Source of the DNA: an uncultured Lachnospiraceae bacterium
Lineage (GTDB): Bacteria > Bacillota > Clostridia > Lachnospirales > Lachnospiraceae
NCBI GenBank assembly: GCA_910588535.1
Contig: CAJUOO010000009.1
Location: 8,810 to 60,925 of the forward strand
DNA length: 52,116 nucleotides
Reading direction: 5' to 3'
Under the pieces are notes generated by a model. The model worked only from the letters and a program-made list of their open reading frames with translations. It made no database searches and was not told the DNA's origin. Of the stretch, positions 43,031-52,062 are shown piece after piece (position 1 is the first letter of the stretch; each line of letters begins with the position of its first letter). The position numbers were made by a program, and so were the translations under genes.

Positions 43031-44422
43031 TTACCCTTCTTTTTGCAGACTAAATTTTTTCGTAAATTGATACATTCTTATATAATATGCAGTGAGAAGT
43101 ATAACATCTGCTCCCAGCCATGCTGCTATCTCCGCAAAGAATACCGCCTCCGGTCCATAGATGCGCGGAAGTACAAATACCGCTGTTATCCGCATCACAA
43201 ATTCTGCCACACCAGACAACATAGGAATCATAGTATCCCCCATTCCCTGTAGCGCCGAGCGATACACATATAGAAAATATAATATCACAAGCGGCAGGCT
43301 TAATACCAACAAAAAATGATATGCGATGGTGATCGCTTCTGCAACTTGTGCAGGTTCACCTGAGATAAATAATCCCACAATTCTTCTTCCAAATACAATC
43401 ATTACAGCAGAGATCACGACAGATGTCGCGGCCGCAACCAACATTCCTGCCCTCACTCCATCCTTAATTCTCTTAATATTACCTGCCCCCAGATTCTGCC
43501 CTGTATATGTGGTGACAGCAAATCCATACGCTGTCGCCGCTATCTCCAATATCCCATATAATTTATTTGTCGCCGTAAAGCCTGCTATAAACACTACACC
43601 AAATCCATTTACCACGCTCTGCACTACCAGACCACCCACAGAGATCACCACTGCTTGAAAAGCGATCGGAACACTTAATTGCAAAAGCCTCCACGCCAAA
43701 CCAACATCCATTCTCCAATAACTTGTCCGTTTTTCTTCTTTTTCCTCTTGTCTTAGATTGAGATAAGAAATTCTTCTTATTACTGTAATACAATAGACTG
43801 CAGAGCATCCCTCCGCGATCACAGTGGCAGCCGCCGCACCTGCAATTCCCATGTGGAAGCCTCCCACAAAAAGAATATCCAGTGCGATATTGACAGAGGA
43901 AGATACTATCATGGCATATAAAGGTGCCTTTCCATTCCCCATCGCGCGCAGCACAGACGCCGCCATATTATATGCCATCAAAAGTGGTATACCACAAAAC
44001 ATAATTCTAAGATATAGAATAGAGCTTCCAATAATATCCTCCGGCGTGCTCATCCACACAAGAATGGTATGAAGAGACCACTGGCTCAGAATAAGAAGCA
44101 AAACGGCAAGAACAGCGGCGAGAGAGATAGAACAGGCAAAGGCACGGCGAAGCTTCTCCATATTTCCCGCTCCAAACTCCTGTGCAATCTTAATGGAAAA
44201 TCCCTGTGCAAATCCTGACACCATACCCAGTATCATCCAATTAAGCCAATCGGAGGCGCCAAGTGCCGCAAGTGCCTGCACTCCTAGAATCCTTCCCACC
44301 ACCATCGTGTCTACCACCGTGTAGAGCTGCTGAAATATATTACCAAGCATAAGAGGGAGAGCAAAAGATGCGATAAGTTTTACCGGGCTTCCCTCCGTCA
44401 TGTTCTTTATCTTCTCTGCCAT
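43031..44422 (-). CDS. MATE family efflux transporter
   Basis: 463 residues, twelve membrane helices in two related halves. The N-terminus (MTEGSPVKLIASFALPLMLG, NIFQQLYTVVDTMVVGRILG) is typical of the DinF-like branch of MATE exporters, which use a cation gradient to expel drugs or metabolites. It lies 5 bp after the FAD dehydrogenase gene, so the two are cotranscribed. Confidence 0.93.
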   Translation of the reverse strand: MAEKIKNMTEGSPVKLIASFALPLMLGNIFQQLYTVVDTMVVGRILGVQALAALGASDWLNWMILGMVSGFAQGFSIKIAQEFGAGNMEKLRRAFACSISLAAVLAVLLLILSQWSLHTILVWMSTPEDIIGSSILYLRIMFCGIPLLMAYNMAASVLRAMGNGKAPLYAMIVSSSVNIALDILFVGGFHMGIAGAAAATVIAEGCSAVYCITVIRRISYLNLRQEEKEEKRTSYWRMDVGLAWRLLQLSVPIAFQAVVISVGGLVVQSVVNGFGVVFIAGFTATNKLYGILEIAATAYGFAVTTYTGQNLGAGNIKRIKDGVRAGMLVAAATSVVISAVMIVFGRRIVGLFISGEPAQVAEAITIAYHFLLVLSLPLVILYFLYVYRSALQGMGDTMIPMLSGVAEFVMRITAVFVLPRIYGPEAVFFAEIAAWLGADVILLTAYYIRMYQFTKKFSLQKEG

Positions 44423-44427
44423 GTTAT

Positions 44428-45828
44428 TTATACCAGCCTTCTACCCATCAGCACACCCATGGCAGAAGCCATCATAAGTCCCCGCGTCCAGCCACTGGAA
44501 TCCCCAAGGCAGTGCAGACCCTTAATATTTGTATCAAATTCCGGCGTCATCTTAACACGATTGCTGTAAAATTTAAGCTCTGGAGAATACAACAACGTCT
44601 CATTTCCCGCAAATCCCGGAACCACATGATCGACTGCCTGAATAAAATTAATTATATTTGTCATTGCACGGTAGGGAATCGCTGCTGTGATATCTCCCGC
44701 CACTGCATCTGGCAGTGTTGGCTTTACATTCGAGCGGCTAAGCTCCTTCTGCCATGTGCGCTTTCCGCCTAATATATCCCCATAGCGCTGTACCAAGATA
44801 TGCCCGCTGCCAAGCATATTGGTGAGTTCTCCTATCTTCTGTGCATAGGCGATCGGCTGATTAAAAGGCTCCGTAAAATTATGGGAACACAGAATCGCAA
44901 GATTTGTATTCTCTGATTTCAGCTCTTTATAGGAGTGGCCATTGACTACCGCAAGATTATTATCATAATTTTCCTGACTGACAAATCCTCCCGGATTCTG
45001 ACAGAACGTTCTCACCTTATCCCTAAAGGGAAGTGGATAGCCAATTAATTTAGACTCATATAAAACATTATTGACAAATTCCATAATCTCATTGCGCACC
45101 TCGACGCGGACTCCTATATCCACCGTCCCCGGCACATGTAAAATCCCATACTGCTCACAGAGCCGCTCCAGCCAGTCAGCACCCTTTCTTCCTGCTGCCA
45201 CCACCACATGCTCTGCATAGAGAAGCTCCTCATCCTTCTTTCCCATAGAATCAGTGATAACCGCTCCTCTACAGATAGTCTGCTCCATAATAAGCTCTCT
45301 GCACGCAGTGTCAAAATATATCTCCACGCCATGTTCTAACAGATATTTCTCAATGCTCTGATAAATCTGCTGAGCCTTCTCCGTGCCAAGATGACGGATA
45401 GGGCAATCCACCAGCTTTAGATTCGCCTGAATCGCTCTGCGCCGGATATCCTTTGTCTCCTCTACCTTGTCCATTCCCTCAACCTTTTCATCCGCACCAA
45501 ATTCCAGATAAATCTTATCTGTATATTGAATGGTTTCCTGTACAAGCTCCTCCCCTATCAACTGAGGCAGATCGCCTCCAACCTCATAGCTCAGAGAAAG
45601 CTTTCCATCTGAAAAAGCTCCTGCTCCTGAAAATCCTGTTGTAATATGGCAATATGGCTTACAATTCAAACACTTTTTTGTCTTTGCCTTCGGACAGCTT
45701 CTATTTTCTATCGCTCTTCCCTTTTCCACAATAGCAATCTTCTTTGTACTTCCCTTTTTTAACATTTCTAGTGCAGTAAAAATGCCAGCCGGACCTGCGC
45801 CAATTATTAACACATCATATTTCTTCAT
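44428..45828 (-). CDS. FAD-dependent dehydrogenase (COG2509 type)
   Basis: 466 residues. N-terminal FAD-binding GAGPAGIFTALEM (residues 9-21); a four-cysteine cluster CPKAKTKKCLNCKPYC (about 45-60) that could hold an iron-sulfur centre; TTGFSGAGAFSDGKLS; and a C-terminal FAD motif GLHCLGDSSGWTRG. This is the uncharacterised dehydrogenase family, not a glutamate synthase or thioredoxin reductase. GGGATTTTTATG is a weak start context. First gene before the MATE exporter. Confidence 0.88.
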   Translation of the reverse strand: MKKYDVLIIGAGPAGIFTALEMLKKGSTKKIAIVEKGRAIENRSCPKAKTKKCLNCKPYCHITTGFSGAGAFSDGKLSLSYEVGGDLPQLIGEELVQETIQYTDKIYLEFGADEKVEGMDKVEETKDIRRRAIQANLKLVDCPIRHLGTEKAQQIYQSIEKYLLEHGVEIYFDTACRELIMEQTICRGAVITDSMGKKDEELLYAEHVVVAAGRKGADWLERLCEQYGILHVPGTVDIGVRVEVRNEIMEFVNNVLYESKLIGYPLPFRDKVRTFCQNPGGFVSQENYDNNLAVVNGHSYKELKSENTNLAILCSHNFTEPFNQPIAYAQKIGELTNMLGSGHILVQRYGDILGGKRTWQKELSRSNVKPTLPDAVAGDITAAIPYRAMTNIINFIQAVDHVVPGFAGNETLLYSPELKFYSNRVKMTPEFDTNIKGLHCLGDSSGWTRGLMMASAMGVLMGRRLV

Positions 45829-45876
45829 AAAAATCCCTCATTCTCTTCCTGAATAATATACTCACTTTCTCACTAA

Positions 45877-45909
45877 TCGAGCAGGGGAACATCCATCTCC
45901 CCTGCTCGA
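45877..45909. repeat. R3 hairpin, copy 2
   Basis: Perfect 12-bp stem TCGAGCAGGGGA (45877-45888) with 45898-45909 and a 9-nt loop. It sits between the GH88/105 gene and the FAD gene but lacks a U tract on either strand, so it is a dispersed repeat rather than a canonical terminator. Confidence 0.75.
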
Positions 45910-45952
45910 CACTTCGCATCTATTCCTTCTATTATATCCTGCTAGTTTCCAT

Positions 45953-47083
45953 CTATCCTATTCTGCGCAACTCTGTGTAGGCAAGCAAGAATGGTCCAAC
46001 GCCCTTGGCGTCATCCTTTACCACAGGCTCTGACATATAATAGTCAAAGCTTCCATCTCTCTTTGTCGGACCACCCAGACCGCCGACCAAACAGATCCCT
46101 CCAAGGCTCATCTCACCCTCTTTTGTCACCAGATATTTGTCACATATCCCGTTAAATGCCTTGATTGCATATTCCCGATAGCTCTCCGGCAGAACTCCAA
46201 AACGCACACCCTTTAACAGGCAATATGCCATGATCGCACTTCCGCTGGTCTCCAGATAGTTTGGCTCTCTGTCTCCCATATCGACCACCTGATACCACAT
46301 GCCGGACTTATCCTGATACCGGAGCATGGCATCCATCAGATCCACAAAGATCTTCTTAAGCTCCTCATGCTCCTTCCCCATCACCAAAGGATCTGCCTTG
46401 CAGTAAGTATCCAAAAGTGCCATGGAATACCATCCCAGCGCGCGAAGCCAGAAATGCTTGGACAAACCAGTCTCCTTGTCACACCAGAACATTGTTTTTG
46501 ATGAATCATATGCGTGGTAATAAAGCCCTGTTTTTTCATCTTTCATAAACCGAACTACATTAAAAAATTGATGATATATATCATCATAATTTTTCTTGTC
46601 ATTGAAGCGCGTCTCATATTCCATATAGAAAGGCTGCCCCATATACAAGCCGTCCAGCCAAACCTGCTGAGGATAAATCAGCTTATGCCAAAAATTCCCA
46701 TCTTTTGTCCTTGGCTGAAGCAATATCTGCTGATATATCTGATCAATCGCCTTTTTGTACTTTTCTTTTCCTGTCAGATCATATAACTCAAACAAGGTTT
46801 TTCCTGCATTAACGCTGTCAATATTAAAAGCCTCTATTTGAAATCCCGTGATTGTCCCATCCTCGTCGACGCGATGACTAATATAAGAATCTGCAAAATC
46901 CAAATACTTCTTATTTCCTGTAATGTCATAAGTCTGTAAAATAGCAAGAATCATACAGCCATCGACATAATTCCACAGAGACTTCCCCTCTTTTCTCTTT
47001 ACCTCAATATTCCACGCCGGAACATCCAAGGTGCTCCTTTCCAAAAGCTCGTCCATGTACTTCTCAATAATCTGCATCTCCAT
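45953..47083 (-). CDS. Glycoside hydrolase family 88/105 (unsaturated glucuronyl/rhamnogalacturonyl hydrolase)
   Basis: 376 residues, an (alpha/alpha)6 barrel without a signal peptide, so it acts in the cytoplasm on imported unsaturated disaccharides left by pectin or other uronate lyases. Catalytic-region motifs: NYVDGCMILAIL (about 34-45), VWLDGLYMGQPFYMEY with the general-acid Asp (about 141), and RALGWYSMALLDT (about 212). YteR-like. No transporter or lyase genes are next to it. Confidence 0.92.
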   Translation of the reverse strand: MEMQIIEKYMDELLERSTLDVPAWNIEVKRKEGKSLWNYVDGCMILAILQTYDITGNKKYLDFADSYISHRVDEDGTITGFQIEAFNIDSVNAGKTLFELYDLTGKEKYKKAIDQIYQQILLQPRTKDGNFWHKLIYPQQVWLDGLYMGQPFYMEYETRFNDKKNYDDIYHQFFNVVRFMKDEKTGLYYHAYDSSKTMFWCDKETGLSKHFWLRALGWYSMALLDTYCKADPLVMGKEHEELKKIFVDLMDAMLRYQDKSGMWYQVVDMGDREPNYLETSGSAIMAYCLLKGVRFGVLPESYREYAIKAFNGICDKYLVTKEGEMSLGGICLVGGLGGPTKRDGSFDYYMSEPVVKDDAKGVGPFLLAYTELRRIG

Positions 47084-47193
47084 ACGGCAATCCTCCTGTT
47101 ATTTTACGGCATTTTCCCGGTTTTCACTATCTCCATTGTAACGTATCCAATATAAAATTGCAATCATTTTCCATGGTAAGCCACATGAATCTA

Positions 47194-47937
47194 TTATCCG
47201 TTAAGCCTCTGCCTCACAATCTCATACGCAAGCACTCCCGCTGCCACTGACACATTAAGAGAATCAATATCCCCCTTCATCGGTATGGCGGCTGTCATAT
47301 CACAGGTTTCTCTCACCAACCTTCCCACACCTTCCCCCTCATTTCCCACAACAAGCCCAATAGGACCTTTTAGATTCACATGATACATAAGCTCCCCATC
47401 CATGTCAGCACAGACAAACCACAGCCCCTTTTTCTTAAGCTCCTTCATTGTGGCACACAGATTTGTCACCTTGGCAACCGGCGTATAATTAAGCGCCCCC
47501 GCAGAAGCCTTCGCCACAACTGCCGTCAGTCCAGCCGCGTGTCTTTTTGGTATAATTACGCCATGTGCACCGGCAAGATTCGCCGTGCGGATAATAGCAC
47601 CCAAATTATGCGGGTCCTCCACACTGTCAAGAAGAATAAGAAATGGCTCTTCCTCCTTTTTGGCTGCATCGGCAAGCATATCCTCCACGCTGGCATACTC
47701 ATATGCAGCCGCAAAAGCGATCACGCCCTGATGCTTTCCCGTCTCCGACATCTGATCCAGCCGCTCCTTAGCGACAAATTGAAGGATCACATCTGTCTTT
47801 TTCGCCTCCCTGACAATCGTCCTAATAGGTCCATCCTGACAGCCATCAAGAACATACAGCTTGTCTATTGTCTTGCCTGAGCGAAAGGCTTCTATCACAG
47901 CATTTCTTCCCTCTATCACAAGCTCTTCATATCTCAT
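47194..47937 (-). CDS. rlmB: 23S rRNA (guanosine-2'-O-)-methyltransferase RlmB
   Basis: 247 residues. N-terminal substrate-binding domain (VIEGRNAVIEAFRSG) and a C-terminal SPOUT/TrmH domain with LDSVEDPHNLGAIIRTANLAGA, GLVVGNEGEGVGRLV and MKGDIDSLNVSVAAGVLAYE, the knot motifs. The ATG at 47937 is preferred to 47949 because AGGGA falls five to six bases upstream. Fourth gene of the cysE-cysS-mrnC-rlmB run. Confidence 0.94.
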   Translation of the reverse strand: MRYEELVIEGRNAVIEAFRSGKTIDKLYVLDGCQDGPIRTIVREAKKTDVILQFVAKERLDQMSETGKHQGVIAFAAAYEYASVEDMLADAAKKEEEPFLILLDSVEDPHNLGAIIRTANLAGAHGVIIPKRHAAGLTAVVAKASAGALNYTPVAKVTNLCATMKELKKKGLWFVCADMDGELMYHVNLKGPIGLVVGNEGEGVGRLVRETCDMTAAIPMKGDIDSLNVSVAAGVLAYEIVRQRLNG

Positions 47938-47984
47938 ATATTCCCTCATTTCTGCGCAACTTTATGTGTATCTCAAGTTTGTTG

Positions 47985-48473
47985 TTACAACATAGACACA
48001 AACTTGGATGTACTCTCTCCAAAAATTCCCTTTTTTTGCAGCGCGTGCCCTACCAACTCTATCAACCGTTCTTTTTCTCCATTGAGATACAGATACCCAA
48101 CCAGCGCCTCAAAGCCTGTAGCTGTACGATAATCTGTTATCGTTGCATTTTTTGCTGCGGTGGCAGATTTCGCATTTCTTCCTCTCTTGTAGATCGCCCG
48201 TTCTCTCTCGGTCAGCTCCTCCATAATCAGATGTACCATCTCCGCCTGTGCAGATGCCTTTACAAGGCTGCTGCTCTCCTTGTGCATCCTATTCACTGGA
48301 CAGTTTCCGTGATTTACAATGATCGTGCGGATTATCAGCTCATATACGGCATCCCCTATATAAGCAAGCACAAGCGGAGAATACATATTGGCATCTGCCT
48401 TCTTCAAGAAAAGCATATCCTTAACATAGGCCTCAAACTGCTCTAGGGTACTTCCCACTAACTTCTCTTCCAT
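47985..48473 (-). CDS. mrnC: Mini-ribonuclease 3
   Basis: 162 residues, an RNase III catalytic domain without a double-stranded RNA-binding domain. LAYIGDAVYELIIR (about 30-43) carries the active-site acidic residues, with ATGFEALVGYLYL (about 117-129) as the second site. It matures 23S rRNA in Gram-positives. It overlaps cysS by 16 bp. Confidence 0.94.
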   Translation of the reverse strand: MEEKLVGSTLEQFEAYVKDMLFLKKADANMYSPLVLAYIGDAVYELIIRTIIVNHGNCPVNRMHKESSSLVKASAQAEMVHLIMEELTERERAIYKRGRNAKSATAAKNATITDYRTATGFEALVGYLYLNGEKERLIELVGHALQKKGIFGESTSKFVSML

Positions 48474-49867
48474 TTCACTCCTTCTCTTGTATCCTCCAGA
48501 ATAATCCCTTTTTCTATAAGCTCCTTGCGAATCTCATCTGCACGGGCAAAATTTTTCTCTTTTCTTGCAAGCTGACGCTCCTGAATCAATGCCTCAATCT
48601 CCTCATCCAACAGCTCCTCCTTGCGCTCCGCGATAATGCCGAGAATACCACAGTACAAAACAAGCATATCCTTTAACGCTTGAAGGTACTCTGCACTATT
48701 TTCAGCGCTGCTATTTGTATTGACAAACTTCACCAGCTCAAAGATCGCCGCGATCGCGTCCGCCGTATTAAAATCATCCTCCATGGCTGTCTCAAACTTC
48801 TTTTTATATTCCTCTGCCTGCAAAAGTGTCTGTCTCTCTTTCTCTGTGCACTTGGACACCTCTTTCTCTTTCAGCAGATAGGTAAGATGATCCACGGCGG
48901 TAAGTATTCTCTCCAAGCCGTTCTTGGAGGATTCTATCAGCTCACTACTAAAATTAAGCGGGCTTCTATAATGTGCACTCAACATAAAAAAACGCAGAAC
49001 CTGCAATGGATAACGCTCACTAATTTCTCTGACTGTAAAGAAATTATTCGCTGATTTTGACATTTTTCTATTATCAATATTTAAAAATGCATTGTGCATC
49101 CAGTACTTAGCAAATGGTTTTCCATTGGCAGCCTCACTTTGCGCGATCTCATTTTCATGATGTGGAAATATCAGATCCTCTCCACCAGCATGAATGTCAA
49201 TCTCATCCCCAAGGTATCTTTTTGCCATAACAGAGCACTCAATATGCCAGCCGGGTCTTCCCTCACACCACTCAGACTCCCAATAAGGCTCTCCCTCTTT
49301 CTTTGGCTTCCACAAAACAAAATCAAGATCATCCTCCTTCGCACCTTCTCCGGCCACCTTTATCTCTCGGTGCCCTGCTTGAAGCTCCTCCAGATTCTTG
49401 TGTGACAGCTTTCCGTACTCTTTAAAGCTTTTTGTGCGAAAATAGACGGTTCCGTCTCCTGCCCGGTACGCATGCCCTTTCTCGATCAAAATGCGGATCA
49501 TTTGCAACATTCCATCAATTTCCTGCGTGGCGAGTGGGTTTACCGTAGCCTGCTCCACATTCAGCCCTTCCATATCCTTCTGGCACTCTTTGATATAGCG
49601 CTCGGAGATCCTGCTGGCATCCACACCCTCCTCATTTGCCCTTTTTATAATCTTATCATCAATATCTGTAAAATTGGATACATACTGCACATGATAGCCC
49701 TTATACTCCAAATATCTGCGCACCGTATCAAAAACTATCATCGGTCTGGCATTTCCTATATGGATAAAATTATATACGGTTGGACCGCACACATACATCT
49801 TCACCTCACCTTCCTTCAGAGGAATAAATTCCTCCTTTGACTTTGAAAGTGTGTTATAAATCTTCAT
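48458..49867 (-). CDS. cysS: Cysteinyl-tRNA synthetase
   Basis: 469 residues. Class I signature FIHIGNARPM (about 34-43), zinc-site residues in MYVCGPTVYN, GWHIECSVMAK and HHENEIAQ, and KMSKS in DNRKMSKSANN (about 268-278). Full length, with the C-terminal helical anticodon-side domain. It overlaps cysE by 14 bp and belongs to the T-box-controlled cysteine operon. Confidence 0.97.
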   Translation of the reverse strand: MKIYNTLSKSKEEFIPLKEGEVKMYVCGPTVYNFIHIGNARPMIVFDTVRRYLEYKGYHVQYVSNFTDIDDKIIKRANEEGVDASRISERYIKECQKDMEGLNVEQATVNPLATQEIDGMLQMIRILIEKGHAYRAGDGTVYFRTKSFKEYGKLSHKNLEELQAGHREIKVAGEGAKEDDLDFVLWKPKKEGEPYWESEWCEGRPGWHIECSVMAKRYLGDEIDIHAGGEDLIFPHHENEIAQSEAANGKPFAKYWMHNAFLNIDNRKMSKSANNFFTVREISERYPLQVLRFFMLSAHYRSPLNFSSELIESSKNGLERILTAVDHLTYLLKEKEVSKCTEKERQTLLQAEEYKKKFETAMEDDFNTADAIAAIFELVKFVNTNSSAENSAEYLQALKDMLVLYCGILGIIAERKEELLDEEIEALIQERQLARKEKNFARADEIRKELIEKGIILEDTREGVKWKRS

Positions 49868-50522
49868 TTGCTTCTCCTTTCCTGCCTTCTAGGGCCTCTA
49901 TGCGTCTTTTCAGATTTTCGTTCTCTTTCTTAAGATTTTTAAGCTCATTCATAATCGGATCAGGCAGATGCACATGATCCATATCGCTTCTTGGAATCTT
50001 GATATTATCTCTCTTTACCACTCTGCCCGGTATTCCAACCACCGTACAATTTGGCGGCACCTCATTTACCACCACAGAGCCGGCACCAATTTTAGAATTT
50101 TCCCCCACAGTAAAGGAACCGATCACCTTGGCTCCCGCGCTGATCATCACATTATCCTTCACGGTAGGATGGCGCTTCCCTTTCTCCTTTCCAGTTCCTC
50201 CAAGCGTCACCCCCTGATAGAGTGTGACATTATCCCCAATCACAGCCGTCTCTCCAATAATCACACCATTTCCATGATCAATAAAAAGCCCTTTTCCTAT
50301 CGCTGCGCCCGGATGAATCTCAATTCCTGTCTTTCTGACCGTCCTTTGAGAAATCCATCTCGCCAGAAAATAATGTTTCTTTAAATAAAGCTTATGTGCC
50401 AACCGATAACAAAGGATCGCTTTAAAGCTAGGATATAAAAAAACTTCGGCGGATGAATGAATCGCCGGGTCCCGCTCTCTTATAACCTCTATCTCCTCTT
50501 TCACATAGCGAATCAATCCCAT
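49854..50522 (-). CDS. cysE: Serine O-acetyltransferase
   Basis: 222 residues from the ATG at 50522 (MGLIRYVKEEIEVIRERDPA), which has GGGAGA in good register; an upstream ATG at 50543 is less likely. A helical N-terminal domain precedes a left-handed beta-helix of hexapeptide repeats (GIEIHPGAAIGKGLFIDHG, GVTLGGTGKEKGKRHP) and a coiled C-terminus (LKNLKKENENLKRRIEALEG), unusual in having a leucine-zipper-like tail. It makes O-acetylserine for cysteine synthesis. First gene after the T-box leader. Confidence 0.95.
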   Translation of the reverse strand: MGLIRYVKEEIEVIRERDPAIHSSAEVFLYPSFKAILCYRLAHKLYLKKHYFLARWISQRTVRKTGIEIHPGAAIGKGLFIDHGNGVIIGETAVIGDNVTLYQGVTLGGTGKEKGKRHPTVKDNVMISAGAKVIGSFTVGENSKIGAGSVVVNEVPPNCTVVGIPGRVVKRDNIKIPRSDMDHVHLPDPIMNELKNLKKENENLKRRIEALEGRKGEANEDL

Positions 50523-50572
50523 ATATTCTCCCTCTATTTCCATAATATAGATATTACGATCTTTTCAACACG

Positions 50573-50699
50573 CTAACTCCCATCCGCCTGCTTTAGCAGA
50601 CATACAAATCAGGATGTGAAATTTTTATTTCACGCTAACTCCCATCCACCCGCTCTAGCAGGCATACAAATCAGGATGTGAAATTTTTATTTCACACTA
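50573..50699. repeat. R1 repeat array, two units
   Basis: Two 62-bp units (50573-50634 and 50635-50696) with CTA at 50573, 50635 and 50697. The GTGAAAT/ATTTCAC palindrome is perfect in both; the GC-rich one is partly eroded. They lie in the untranslated leader between the T-box terminator and cysE, about 50 bp from the start codon. Confidence 0.88.
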
Positions 50700-50710
50700 T
50701 CTGTGTACAG

Positions 50711-50832
50711 TCGAGTATCCGAATAGGAACATTTTCCCCTACTCTGCACGCCTCGCTGTGCTGTTTTTCCAGCATCTTTCCTCTGCATGAGGCTGCGTAA
50801 TCGAGTAGGGGAGAGTTATCTTCCACTACTCG
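50711..50832. repeat. R3 hairpins, copies 3 and 4
   Basis: One degraded copy (TCGAGTATCC...TTCCCCTACTC, 50711-50744) and a better one (TCGAGTAGGGG...CACTACTCG, 50801-50832), both in the cysE leader, separated by GC-rich DNA. Confidence 0.55.
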
Positions 50833-50887
50833 CTGCGCGGAATGCGTGCAGCTTCTGCTGCTAATCTCCCCGTGTACCCCTGCACAA

Positions 50888-51155
50888 TAAAAAAACTTCG
50901 TCTCCTCTTTTTCTGAAGAGACGAAGTTATCCGTGGTTCCACTCTAATTTAAAAGGCTGTCAAACCTTTCCTTTTATACGTAACGTGTATGAATCGTGCA
51001 GAACTACTATCTTCACCCTGCAGGCTCCCGAATGCACTTCAACTTCCCCTCTCTGAGCACCGCTTTCAGCCAATGACGGCACCTCTCTGCCAGACAGAAA
51101 AAAGACTACTTTTTCGTTCTCAGCCTTTCTTCTCTATATTATCACAACTATCTTT
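50888..51155 (-). promoter_or_regulatory. T-box leader, cysteine-specific
   Basis: On the minus strand the T-box sequence AGAGTGGAACCACGG (50945-50931) is followed by an intrinsic terminator (AACTTCGTCTC 50894-50904 with 50918-50928, then seven U). Upstream lie the Stem I elements, with a GCAGAGAGGTGCCG-type motif near 51085 and a specifier-loop candidate GAAGTGCATTC near 51040-51030 that reads TGC (Cys). Uncharged tRNA-Cys would open the terminator and switch on cysE-cysS-mrnC-rlmB. The specifier is assigned from position and the downstream genes. Confidence 0.88.
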
Positions 51156-51161
51156 CTCTAT

Positions 51162-51190
51162 ATCATATGCAATCACCAAGTATTTGTCAA
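51162..51190 (-). promoter_or_regulatory. Sigma-A promoter of the T-box operon
   Basis: TTGACA (51190-51185), 17 nt, TATGAT (51167-51162): a near-consensus promoter placing the transcript start near 51155, just before the T-box leader. Confidence 0.85.
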
Positions 51191-51244
51191 CCATCATTTT
51201 AAAGAGAACGCTCTTTTCTCTTGTACACTGCATATATAACACTA

Positions 51245-51802
51245 TCAACAATTAGCTTTTTTATATTTTTGACATCCGCCACACTGTGCGCACGCGGCTC
51301 CTCTGTCTTCCTCCATATAACGGTAATTCTCCACTGTCTCCAACAGCACGGTTGCCCACGCTGCCATTCCCTCCCCGCTTCCGGTAAATCCAAGCCCCTC
51401 CTCCGTAGTTGCCTTAATATTTACCTGACTGACAGAGATCTGCAGTGCCTTTGCAATATTCTTCCTCATCTGCTCCTTGTAAGGCAGAAGCTTGGGCTTC
51501 TGAGCAATGATTGTCGCATCTATATTTCCTATAATATAACATTTTTCTTCCAGCAGAACACCTACCTTCTTTAACAACTCCATGCTAGAAATCCCCTTAT
51601 AAGCAGGATCAGTATCTGGAAAATGCATCCCGATATCGCCCAACGCCGCTGCACCCAACAACGCATCCATTATGGCATGAAACAATACATCTGCATCCGA
51701 ATGTCCCAGCAATCCTTTTTCATAAGGTATCTTTACACCACCAAGCACCAACTCTCTGCCTTCCACCAGACGATGTACATCATAACCCGTTCCTATTCTC
51801 AT
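51245..51802 (-). CDS. ispF: 2-C-methyl-D-erythritol 2,4-cyclodiphosphate synthase with Cys-rich tail
   Basis: 185 residues from the ATG at 51802 (MRIGTGYDVHRLVEGREL), which has AAGGAG upstream; an ATG at 51829 is also in frame. It makes the cyclic diphosphate of the non-mevalonate isoprenoid pathway. Metal-site residues are in DVH (8-10) and HSDADVLFHA, and the family's KATTEEGLGFTGSGEGMAAW is complete at about residues 137-156. IspF normally ends close after this point. Here about 30 more residues follow, ending GAACAQCGGCQKYKKANC, with four cysteines in CxxCxxC-x7-C spacing. Confidence 0.93.
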   Translation of the reverse strand: MRIGTGYDVHRLVEGRELVLGGVKIPYEKGLLGHSDADVLFHAIMDALLGAAALGDIGMHFPDTDPAYKGISSMELLKKVGVLLEEKCYIIGNIDATIIAQKPKLLPYKEQMRKNIAKALQISVSQVNIKATTEEGLGFTGSGEGMAAWATVLLETVENYRYMEEDRGAACAQCGGCQKYKKANC

Positions 51803-51844
51803 TGTTCTCTCCTTCCTTCTCTTTTTCATAACTTCTCATAACTA

Positions 51845-51946
51845 TTATACTTTATCTGCTGATAAAAATCTGTTGTATTATTTTCTGGAACGCTCCACCC
51901 GACGAACTACTGCTGATCCTATGTCACCCTGTTACAAGCAACAGAT
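51845..51946. repeat. R2 hairpin A remnant
   Basis: The A outer flank (TTATACTTTATCTGCTGATA, then TCTGTTGTATTATTTTCTGG) matches copy I at 10641, followed by a mutated arm (CCGACGAACTACTGCTG) and the start of the core (TATGTCACCCTG), then the similarity stops. The remainder of 51947-52014 shows nothing else. Confidence 0.6.
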
Positions 51947-52014
51947 CATCAAACCTGCAGCCTCAGAAAGATGGGATATTTGCCCCTCACTGCAGCCTTC
52001 ATGCGCTTCTGCAC

Positions 52015-52050
52015 ACAAAAAACCGGAATACTGTAAATACAGGATTCCGG
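52015..52050 (-). terminator. Intrinsic terminator after the tRNA
   Basis: Stem CCGGAATCCTGTA/TACAGTATTCCGG on the minus strand (52050-52038 with 52035-52023, one mismatch), followed by six U, 13 bp past the tRNA 3' end. Confidence 0.85.
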
Positions 52051-52062
52051 CAACCTTTGTCA

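Noticed and set aside
45877..45909. Terminator after the GH88/105 gene
   Set aside because: Perfect stem but no U tract on either strand, and the same hairpin recurs at unrelated sites.
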